Origin: a virus
Length of the DNA stretch: 20,413 nucleotides
IMG/VR virus record: IMGVR_UViG_3300042691_037154
Location: 1-20,413 of that record
Direction: 5' to 3' (one strand)
The position numbers and the translations under genes are program-made. Below the pieces are notes generated by a model. It searched no databases. It was given only the letters and a program-made list of their open reading frames with translations, and was not told where the DNA came from. Every line of letters starts with the position of its first letter. Within the stretch, counting starts at the first letter, position 1. Positions 7,609-12,355 of this stretch are shown here, in pieces.

Positions 7609-8832
7609 ATGACTAACGATATTCGTAAATTTATTAATATAGTGGAAGAAGATCCGGAAAAATTACGTTCTGCAATCTCCAAACGGGTTGAAAAAATACC
7701 AGATGAACAAGACTTAACGGATATTTTAAAATTTACCAACAAGTACGGTATCAAAAAAGATGTAGAAAAATTTACAACATTGCGTAATTATAAAGGCATT
7801 GTTAGTAATGTTTTCTTAGAAGCATTAGCCAATGCAAATTTAACCGATGCTGAAATTAAAAAGTTTTTAAAAAAGCTGAGTACAGACGGAATATTAGACG
7901 AACGGAAATTATTAACTCCACGTAAATTGCATAGCTATGCAGAATTGATAGACAGTGAATATAGAAAAACTTTTGATGCTATCAAAGTTGATATTTTTGA
8001 AAAAATTTCTGGAAAAATAGGCGAAAAAGGCGATGTGGGTAAAGGCGAATATATGTTAGACATTATTAGCCCGGGAGTAAATCGTCGTGGGGCTCCGGGG
8101 GATTTGGATATTGATGGGACTAAAATTGAATTAAAAGCCGGCCAAAACGGAAGACTTGGTCCAGCCGGCAGTCAAGCATTGGTGGGACGTTTTTCCAGAG
8201 AATATGCACCTATAATAAAACAGATTGACCCCGAAGCAGAGATTCCAACGGATAATAGCCAAATTGCAGAAATTTTTAATCCTAAATTAAACATGTCGGC
8301 ATTTAGTGCTTTTTTTGGCAATGACAGCAAAAAAGTAAAGCTAGCACTAAAAGCAATGTTGGAAATGCATTACCCTAGTGTAAATGTCAATTCAATGGTT
8401 AATAAAATTGTTGGACCAAACGGTGTCATTAATGGCACAGAATTAAAAAAACAAATGCTTAACACTAGTTTTGACGTATATAAAGCTGATAAAGATTTTG
8501 ACGGTATTATAATTATGGATAGTGCAGTCACTGGATTTTTATATGTGAATAGTGGCGATGATGTTGCTGCAATATCTGACCAACTTGGTGTGAGCTTTCC
8601 AAGTTGGACAGACACACAGGGTAACTGTATGAAAGTTACATTAAGTGCAGGAGCACTTAAGGCTGCAGGACAAGCAGCAGGCATTCTACCAACAGCCAAA
8701 TCAAAACAATCGAAAGTCAGAGATCCGTCATCAGTGGCAGTTGCTACACACGGAGTGACCGGACTTAAACCAACTCGGTCAAAACCGGCTCCCGCCGCAC
8801 CTACAATATCTGCACCACGTGCTCGCAGATAA
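7609..8832 (+). CDS. putative PD-(D/E)XK nuclease-fold protein
   Basis: 407 residues. The core has a GKGE element (144-147), then GDLDIDGTKIELKAG (164-178). Asp165 or Asp167, Glu174 and Lys176 fit a PD-(D/E)XK metal-dependent nuclease site, and Glu147 fits the upstream helix Glu. The N-terminal 120 residues are helical. Residues 345-407 are an Ala/Pro/Ser/Lys-rich tail. T4-like aquatic phages carry long unassigned proteins of this kind; a virion-packaged nuclease is possible but unproven. An AATAAATA late motif sits 7 nt upstream and suggests late, leaderless expression. Confidence 0.72.
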   Translation: MTNDIRKFINIVEEDPEKLRSAISKRVEKIPDEQDLTDILKFTNKYGIKKDVEKFTTLRNYKGIVSNVFLEALANANLTDAEIKKFLKKLSTDGILDERKLLTPRKLHSYAELIDSEYRKTFDAIKVDIFEKISGKIGEKGDVGKGEYMLDIISPGVNRRGAPGDLDIDGTKIELKAGQNGRLGPAGSQALVGRFSREYAPIIKQIDPEAEIPTDNSQIAEIFNPKLNMSAFSAFFGNDSKKVKLALKAMLEMHYPSVNVNSMVNKIVGPNGVINGTELKKQMLNTSFDVYKADKDFDGIIIMDSAVTGFLYVNSGDDVAAISDQLGVSFPSWTDTQGNCMKVTLSAGALKAAGQAAGILPTAKSKQSKVRDPSSVAVATHGVTGLKPTRSKPAPAAPTISAPRARR

Positions 8833-8835
8833 TGT

Positions 8836-8864
8836 TTGACATTAATTCCTGATTAGTATATAAT
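8836..8864 (+). promoter_or_regulatory. consensus sigma-70 promoter of tRNA island
   Basis: TTGACA (8836-8841), 17 bp, TATAAT (8859-8864); both hexamers are perfect. The tRNA-Met/Ile2 gene begins 10 nt after the -10 box. Confidence 0.92.
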
Positions 8865-8873
8865 AACTCTATA

Positions 8874-8951
<78 letters not shown>

Positions 8952-8965
8952 TATACTTTTAATAA

Positions 8966-9178
8966 ATGAAAAACCAGCCTATTTACGTATTGAGAGAAGC
9001 TGAAGTTGCGCCCAGTAATATAGTCATGACTACCGGCTCTGATGAAATGCTTAAGATTACCAAAGACGGATTTTATGTTCGTGGGGTAAAGGTACAACAA
9101 GACGAGAGAGAAGCAGAAGCCGTGTATAGTGCTTTTTTGCAGTGGATGAGCTATATGGCGTTGACAAGAAATTATTAA
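8966..9178 (+). CDS. 70-residue phage protein, unknown
   Basis: Starts MKNQPIYVLREAEV and contains a compact beta-like segment (DEMLKITKDGFYVRGVKV), then an acidic helix (QQDEREAEAVYSAFLQWM). It lies 14 nt after a tRNA 3' end with no Shine-Dalgarno, so tRNA processing would leave a very short leader. Small proteins with a similar 'ITKDGFYVRG' core occur in T4-like phages; function unknown. The promoter of the next tRNA overlaps its end. Confidence 0.75.
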   Translation: MKNQPIYVLREAEVAPSNIVMTTGSDEMLKITKDGFYVRGVKVQQDEREAEAVYSAFLQWMSYMALTRNY

Positions 9179-9189
9179 ATCAGTATAAT
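9161..9189 (+). promoter_or_regulatory. consensus sigma-70 promoter before tRNA-Leu
   Basis: TTGACA (9161-9166), 17 bp, TATAAT (9184-9189), perfect. The -35 box lies inside the last codons of the upstream gene. tRNA-Leu starts 10 nt after the -10 box, as at 8836. Confidence 0.92.
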
Positions 9190-9198
9190 AGACACATT

Positions 9199-9290
9199 GC
9201 CCGGATGGTGAAATTAGGTAGACACAACAGACTTAAAATCTGTCGCTTTCCGAAAGGGGCGTGCCGGTTCGATTCCGGCTCCGGGCACCA
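9199..9290 (+). tRNA. tRNA-Leu (TAA), copy 1
   Basis: Class II cloverleaf, CCA encoded. Acceptor GCCCGGA/TCCGGGC, anticodon loop CTTAAAA, long variable arm, T-loop TTCGATT. Confidence 0.95.
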
Positions 9291-9304
9291 ATTTAAAACA
9301 AAAG

Positions 9305-9312
9305 TATAAATA
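9305..9312 (+). promoter_or_regulatory. TATAAATA late promoter motif
   Basis: A perfect 8/8 T4 late motif 62 nt upstream of the small frame at 9374 and just before a sigma-70 promoter. It could give late transcription of the same unit. AT-rich context makes chance plausible. Confidence 0.4.
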
Positions 9313-9334
9313 ATTTTAACTTTATCAAAAGTAG

Positions 9335-9363
9335 TTGACAGAAAAGACTAAATAAATTACAAT
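9335..9363 (+). promoter_or_regulatory. sigma-70 promoter of leader/attenuator
   Basis: TTGACA (9335-9340), 17 bp, TACAAT (9358-9363). It drives the 9374-9570 leader and the basic peptide gene at 9586. Confidence 0.85.
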
Positions 9364-9373
9364 AGAAACTGTT

Positions 9374-9508
9374 ATGAACACATTCGCATCATTATCGCAG
9401 ATACATTGCAGAGCCAAACAGGCAGGCTTTATGCCCACCTATTGGTCTGTGATTAGTACCCTAAGTAATGATCGCACACCAGAGGGATCGGGGGTCCGGG
9501 AGACCTAA
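9374..9508 (+). CDS. possible 44-residue leader peptide
   Basis: An ATG frame (MNTFASLSQIHCRAKQ..., ending SGVRET) starts 11 nt after the -10 box. There is no clear Shine-Dalgarno. The coding end overlaps the GGGGTCC arm of the anti-terminator helix, so ribosome position could affect termination. It may instead be only leader RNA. Confidence 0.35.
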   Translation: MNTFASLSQIHCRAKQAGFMPTYWSVISTLSNDRTPEGSGVRET

Positions 9509-9567
9509 GAGTAATAAAATACACTTAAACTCCAAAGGACCCCAGGATTAAACACCCTGGGGTTTTT
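9490..9567 (+). terminator. terminator with competing anti-terminator helix
   Basis: Terminator: CCCCAGG (9540-9546) and CCTGGGG (9556-9562), then TTTTT. An alternative helix pairs GGGGTCC (9490-9496) with GGACCCC (9537-9543), using the same C-run. The two helices cannot coexist, the layout of an attenuator upstream of the 9586 gene. Confidence 0.7.
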
Positions 9568-9585
9568 GTTTATATAAAGGAGATT

Positions 9586-9747
9586 ATGAGGAAGATAGAT
9601 TTAAAACGAAGAATGCGTGAGGTAAGGTTTACGACAGAGCACACTCTGACACCTGAACAGCGTAACAAGTTGATTCAGGATAAGTTAGAACGTGCTAGGC
9701 TAGACTCTGAAACTCGCAAACGAGTTGACAGTCGAACTTACGCATAA
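9586..9747 (+). CDS. 53-residue basic phage protein
   Basis: Starts MRKIDLKRRMREVRF and ends SRTYA, with the ATG preceded by AAAGGAG at a good distance. Arg/Lys-rich and helical (TPEQRNKLIQDKLERARLD). Possibly a nucleic-acid-binding or translation-linked peptide, given its position between tRNAs. It lies just after the attenuator and is the only likely protein target of it. Confidence 0.65.
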   Translation: MRKIDLKRRMREVRFTTEHTLTPEQRNKLIQDKLERARLDSETRKRVDSRTYA

Positions 9748-10045
9748 TTTCAACAGTGTAAAAAGGTGGAAACGAGGTCCACGCTACACACTCTAAAAAG
9801 TAGCAAACGGGCGTACTGAAGCATAAAACCCATGGCGATAACATGGGGAGTCAGAATCAGGTCAGGGTATTGACCCTGTCATATCCTGCGGAAACGCAGG
9901 GTATTCTAAAACATACTACATGCACAATTGGGTAGACATGGTGTTCGCTGAGTTGAAAGATTCAGAAAGATACTTTGGTAGTATGTTTTAGAATACCTTT
10001 GGATGAAAACAACAGTGTCTCCTTAGAAGAGCCTGTGTTAAACTA
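9748..10045 (+). ncRNA. structured RNA A, long terminal stem
   Basis: About 300 nt without a credible gene but dense in helices. CCCATG/CATGGG spans 9829-9847; CAGGGT-ATTG-ACCCTG spans 9863-9878; CCTGCG-GAAA-CGCAGG spans 9885-9900. A perfect 20-bp inverted repeat (9900-9919 with 9978-9997) encloses 58 nt. It follows the 9586 gene and precedes the 10067 promoter. I do not recognise a known RNA family. The long duplex would be an RNase III substrate. Confidence 0.65.
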
Positions 10046-10066
10046 GATTTTAACCACCAAAAGTAT

Positions 10067-10095
10067 TTGACAATTATATATGTTGAATGTATACT
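10067..10095 (+). promoter_or_regulatory. sigma-70 promoter
   Basis: TTGACA (10067-10072), 17 bp, TATACT (10090-10095). It drives the 10117 gene and the Asn-Leu-Gly-omega unit behind it. Confidence 0.85.
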
Positions 10096-10116
10096 TGTGA
10101 AAGTTAGGAAAATAAT

Positions 10117-10296
10117 ATGAAAACAACTTCGACGTTCAAACTTAATAAAACTGTGAAAACAATGTTGGCAACAGGTCGATTTCGATCACAGGAAGATCGT
10201 AATGGATTTAAACGTGCAATGATTGATGCACAAGTCAGCGGCGAAATGCAATCTAAAAATTCACAGAAACGTTCTAAGAACAGTGAACAAGAGTAA
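10117..10296 (+). CDS. 59-residue basic phage protein
   Basis: Starts MKTTSTFKLNKTVKTMLATGRF, contains NGFKRAMIDAQ, and ends in a Lys/Ser/Gln/Glu tail. The FKL..K..ML......FKRAMIDA pattern recurs in small proteins of T4-like phages as I remember them; function unknown. AGTTAGGAAA upstream serves as ribosome site. tRNA-Asn begins 9 nt after its stop, so one transcript carries both mRNA and tRNA. Confidence 0.7.
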   Translation: MKTTSTFKLNKTVKTMLATGRFRSQEDRNGFKRAMIDAQVSGEMQSKNSQKRSKNSEQE

Positions 10297-10305
10297 ATAA
10301 TATAT

Positions 10306-10382
10306 TCCCCGATAGCACAGTTGGTAGATGCGTCTGACTGTTAATCAGAATGTCCGTGGTTCGAGCCCACGTCGGGGAGCCA
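10306..10382 (+). tRNA. tRNA-Asn (GTT)
   Basis: Acceptor TCCCCGA/TCGGGGA, anticodon stem TCTGA with loop CTGTTAA, T-loop TTCGAGC, discriminator G, CCA encoded. Its anticodon loop is identical to the hairpin loop of the mini-RNA at 17438. Confidence 0.96.
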
Positions 10383-10391
10383 GATTTTAAT

Positions 10392-10468
10392 GCCCCGGTG
10401 ACGGAATTGGTATACGTGTTGGTCTTAGAAGCCAAATTTTAGGAGTTCGAGTCTCCTCTGGGGCACCA
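10392..10468 (+). tRNA. tRNA-Leu (TAG) with short variable loop
   Basis: Acceptor GCCCCGG/CTGGGGC, anticodon loop CTTAGAA, T-loop TTCGAGT, CCA encoded. Leu tRNAs normally have a long variable arm; here only about 5 nt lie between anticodon stem and T-stem. Its D-loop (GGAATTGGTA) is Leu-like. Confidence 0.88.
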
Positions 10469-10493
10469 AAATATAGAGTAAATAGATTTATAT

Positions 10494-10567
10494 GCGGGGT
10501 TCGTATAGTGGTAATACCTTAGCCTTCCAAGCTAAAGCGAGGAGTTCGATTCTCCTACCCCGCTCCA
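10494..10567 (+). tRNA. tRNA-Gly (TCC)
   Basis: Acceptor GCGGGGT/ACCCCGC, anticodon loop CTTCCAA, T-loop TTCGATT, discriminator T, CCA encoded. Confidence 0.96.
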
Positions 10568-10589
10568 TTAACAATTAATTAAAGTAATA

Positions 10590-10814
10590 ATGAAAAATTT
10601 AGAATCTCGTAGTTCGTTGGTTGACACTGATAAATGTGTAGAGAACATCGGTAGCAGATTTGATTTGGTTTTAGTGGCCAGTGCAAGAAGTCGTGAGATT
10701 TCTAGGCGTAACAAGTCTAGTAATCAACTACAGCACAGGCACCCAAACATCTCTGCTCTATTAGATGTGCAAGAAGGTCGAGTAGGACGAGAATACTTGA
10801 AAAAAGTTAATTGA
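10590..10814 (+). CDS. rpoZ-like: RNA polymerase omega subunit homologue
   Basis: 74 residues. Residues 15-38 ([18 protein letters not shown], then RSREISRR) closely match the conserved core of bacterial RpoZ ([21 protein letters not shown] in E. coli). Omega latches the beta-prime subunit and helps polymerase assembly. The C-terminal half ([21 protein letters not shown]) also fits the omega Ala-Leu...EI..G pattern, and the total is a little shorter than E. coli omega (91). It lies 22 nt after tRNA-Gly inside the tRNA island and shares the 10067 promoter. Shine-Dalgarno is weak. A phage omega could replace or compete with host omega; that is inference. Confidence 0.9.
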   Translation: [74 protein letters not shown]

Positions 10815-11096
10815 ATAACCCGGTTTACTCTTTGCCGTAAATAAAAGAGCGTCCCTGAAACGAGAGAACAGGGGGTACACTAGGACTTGACCTTACGGTC
10901 CCGCTAACATGGGATACCGAAAACAATCTAGGGTGTGGTCTAACGCCATCCCATAAGAATAAATGTTACGGACAGAGTAACAGCTCAGTTCAGGGCTTTT
11001 GTGGTGAAAGTGGCTGAACAATTTTATAAGTGTATAACACACCCTGCCGATAAGACAGGCTCTGTTTGTGAAAATGTTGTATGCTTATAAAATTGA
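10815..11096 (+). ncRNA. structured RNA B, upstream of initiator-like tRNA
   Basis: About 280 nt with no plausible gene. GTTCAG/CTGAAC spans 10988-11019. Then a 21-bp helix pairs 11019-11039 with 11075-11095 (all positions pair, three by G-U) around a 35-nt interior that contains CCTGCC...AGACAGG. The helix ends 1 nt before the tRNA at 11097. G-U pairs inside the arm argue for selection on RNA pairing. No known family recognised. Confidence 0.65.
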
Positions 11097-11172
11097 TGCG
11101 GAGTGTTAGAAGAGGTATCTGGCAAGGCTCATAACCTTGAGGTCGGTGGTTCGAATCCACCCTCCGCTACCA
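11097..11172 (+). tRNA. tRNA-Met (CAT), initiator-like
   Basis: Acceptor GCGGAG/CTCCGC is closed except for the first pair, which is U1-U72. A missing 1-72 pair is the hallmark of bacterial initiator tRNA (C1-A72 in E. coli). Anticodon stem CAAGG, loop CTCATAA, and T-arm GGTGG-TTCGAAT-CCACC resemble initiator tRNA. The D-stem is weak and only two of the three initiator G-C anticodon pairs remain. Confidence 0.85.
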
Positions 11173-11178
11173 CAATTT

Positions 11179-11253
11179 GCGTTCTTAGCTCAGCGGTAGA
11201 GCATCTCGTTTACACCGAGAGGGTCGGAGGTTCGACACCTTCAGGACGCACCA
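11179..11253 (+). tRNA. tRNA-Val (TAC)
   Basis: Acceptor GCGTTCT/AGGACGC, D-arm GCTC/GAGC, anticodon stem TCTCG with loop TTTACAC, T-loop TTCGACA, CCA encoded. Confidence 0.95.
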
Positions 11254-11259
11254 GTTTTT

Positions 11260-11333
11260 CTCGGTATAGTGAAATGGTATCACCCGACGTTTGGGACGTT
11301 GAAGCGCAAGTTCGATTCCTGCTACCGAGACCA
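11260..11333 (+). tRNA. tRNA-Pro (TGG)
   Basis: Acceptor CTCGGTA/TACCGAG, anticodon loop TTTGGGA, T-loop TTCGATT, CCA encoded. C1-G72 is the usual Pro identity pair. One A-C mismatch in the T-stem. Confidence 0.94.
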
Positions 11334-11344
11334 AGTTTTAATAT

Positions 11345-11419
11345 GGGCTGTTAGTGATAATGGGAGCACGGGGGCTTTGCACGTCTCAGGTAAGAGTTCG
11401 ATTCTCTTACGGTCCACCA
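11345..11419 (+). tRNA. tRNA-Ala (TGC)
   Basis: Acceptor GGGCTGT/ACGGTCC with G3-U70, the alanine identity pair. Anticodon stem GGGGC with loop TTTGCAC, T-loop TTCGATT, CCA encoded. Confidence 0.94.
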
Positions 11420-11424
11420 GTTTT

Positions 11425-11485
11425 AGGATAGTTACAGCAAATTCTTAGCTAAACTTTATGGTTGTCTAGCGACAAAAGCTATCCT
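11425..11485 (+). ncRNA. AGGAT/ACAGCAA mini-RNA element, copy 1
   Basis: TTTT then AGGATAG (11425-11431) pairs with CTATCCT (11479-11485), followed by GTTTTAT. ACAGCAA follows the 5' arm. Interior pairs GCTA/TAGC and AAC/GTT. It starts just after the CCA of tRNA-Ala. Related to the copies at 17438 and 18187, but its inner hairpin differs. Confidence 0.7.
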
Positions 11486-11495
11486 GTTTTATAAT

Positions 11496-11573
11496 GCACC
11501 GATGGCGGAGCGGCCCAACGCAACTGTCTGCAAAACAGTAAAACCGCAGGTTCAAATCCTGCTCGGTGCTCCA
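11496..11573 (+). tRNA. tRNA-Cys (GCA)
   Basis: Acceptor GCACCGA/TCGGTGC with discriminator T, anticodon stem ACTGT with loop CTGCAAA, T-loop TTCAAAT, CCA encoded. Confidence 0.94.
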
Positions 11574-11596
11574 TGTTTAAAACCGAAGTACTACAT

Positions 11597-11620
11597 ACCC
11601 TACTAAAATTTAGGGTTTTT
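11597..11620 (+). terminator. intrinsic terminator abutting the next promoter
   Basis: ACCCTA (11597-11602), 8-nt loop, TAGGGT (11611-11616), then TTTT. Its T-run is part of the -35 box of the 11619 promoter. A larger helix AAAACCGAA (11579-11587)/TTCGGTTTT (11629-11637) also ends in a T-run inside that promoter's spacer. Confidence 0.65.
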
Positions 11621-11647
11621 GACAGTAATTCGGTTTTTTGCTATAAT
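11619..11647 (+). promoter_or_regulatory. consensus sigma-70 promoter before boxB/boxA leader
   Basis: TTGACA (11619-11624), 17 bp, TATAAT (11642-11647), both perfect. Transcription would start near 11654, at the base of the boxB-like hairpin. Confidence 0.93.
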
Positions 11648-11653
11648 AGACAC

Positions 11654-11684
11654 ATGTTAAGAAATTAACATATGTTCTTTAAAA
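11654..11684 (+). promoter_or_regulatory. rrn-type boxB-boxA antitermination leader
   Basis: ATGTTAA-GAAA-TTAACAT (11654-11671) is a perfect 7-bp hairpin with a GNRA tetraloop. TGTTCTTTAAAA (11673-11684) matches bacterial rRNA boxA (TGCTCTTTAACA in E. coli). The order, hairpin then boxA right after the start site, is that of rRNA operon leaders, where NusB-S10 at boxA blocks Rho termination. Confidence 0.8.
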
Positions 11685-11701
11685 ATTTATCCAACATATA
11701 A

Positions 11702-11778
11702 ACCGCTGTGAAGCGGTCATTATATGTAAACACATTGCCGAGCGACGAAGGAAATGAGTGATGTGTTTACATATAATG
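11702..11778 (+). ncRNA. structured RNA C, double hairpin after boxA
   Basis: ACCGCT-GTGA-AGCGGT (11702-11717) is followed at once by a perfect 18-bp inverted repeat (11718-11735 with 11761-11778) around a 25-nt purine-rich loop containing GCGACGAAGGAAA. tRNA-Leu begins 5 nt later. It could be a processing stem for RNase III. Confidence 0.65.
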
Positions 11779-11783
11779 AATAT

Positions 11784-11870
11784 GCGACTGTGGCGTAATT
11801 GGTAGCCGCAACAGACTTAAAATCTGTCGTCTTTAATGGCGTACCGGTTCGAGTCCGGTCAGTCGCACCA
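11784..11870 (+). tRNA. tRNA-Leu (TAA), copy 2
   Basis: Class II. Acceptor GCGACTG/CAGTCGC, anticodon stem ACAGA with loop CTTAAAA, long variable arm, T-loop TTCGAGT, CCA encoded. Same anticodon as the 9199 gene but a different acceptor sequence. Confidence 0.95.
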
Positions 11871-11879
11871 AGTATTATT

Positions 11880-11954
11880 GCACGATTCGTCTATCGGTTA
11901 GGACGCTGCCCTTTCAAGGCGGAAAGACGAGTTCGATTCTCGTATCGTGTACCA
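11880..11954 (+). tRNA. tRNA-Glu (TTC)
   Basis: Acceptor GCACGAT/ATCGTGT (G1-U72 wobble), anticodon loop CTTTCAA, T-loop TTCGATT, CCA encoded. Confidence 0.94.
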
Positions 11955-11959
11955 GTTTT

Positions 11960-12035
11960 GCCGTGGTAGTCCTCTGGGTAGGGCATCTGATTGTCTATCA
12001 GACTCAGGCGGGTTCGATTCCCGTCCACGGCGCCA
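11960..12035 (+). tRNA. tRNA-Asp (GTC), copy 1
   Basis: Acceptor GCCGTGG/CCACGGC, discriminator G as usual for Asp, anticodon stem TCTGA with loop TTGTCTA, T-loop TTCGATT, CCA encoded. Confidence 0.95.
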
Positions 12036-12184
12036 ATTTTGTTTCAACTGTTTATCCTAACTACACATGGTTAAGTGACCTAACGGGATGTCATGTACAC
12101 AGTTGGACTTGAGTTTTCGAGGAGAGTGGCAGCGAGCCTACTCTTAAACGACTGGCCTCCACAGCGTCCTGTATCTAGTTTTAA
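12036..12184 (+). other. structured spacer without a gene
   Basis: 149 nt between tRNA-Asp and tRNA-Tyr. CAACTGT (12045-12051) pairs with ACAGTTG (12099-12105). A GAGG...CCTC-bounded stretch follows (about 12119-12158). No promoter or credible frame seen. Confidence 0.5.
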
Positions 12185-12271
12185 GGGGATTGCCCACTAC
12201 GGCGGACTGTAAATCCGTTCCTGAAGGTAGTGAAGTCAAGGCACGTGGAGCGTTACCATCAGTCCCCACCA
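12185..12271 (+). tRNA. tRNA-Tyr (GTA), atypical
   Basis: Acceptor GGGGATT/AGTCCCC with CCA encoded. Anticodon stem GCGGA, loop CTGTAAA. The D-arm is reduced to GCC-CACTAC-GGC without the GG of the D-loop. The T-loop reads AGCGTTA instead of TTCGANT. Loss on both sides of the elbow suggests a non-standard fold, or a decaying gene. Confidence 0.65.
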
Positions 12272-12276
12272 AATTT

Positions 12277-12355
12277 GGCTCGTTAGCATAGTCTGGCCTA
12301 TTGCGCCGCCCTGTCACGGCGGAGGACACCGGTTCGAATCCGGTACGGGTCGCCA
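12277..12355 (+). tRNA. tRNA-Asp (GTC), copy 2
   Basis: Acceptor GGCTCGT/ACGGGTC with two G-U pairs, anticodon stem CCGCC with loop CTGTCAC, T-loop TTCGAAT, discriminator G, CCA encoded. Confidence 0.93.

Noticed and set aside
11103-11354. Frame across the Met, Val and Pro tRNA genes
   Set aside because: It is made entirely of tRNA sequence; peptides such as EVGGSNPPSA are typical translations of tRNA T-arms.
11736-11760. Known riboswitch in the loop containing GCGACGAAGGAAA
   Set aside because: It does not match any riboswitch core I can recall; kept only as an unassigned loop.
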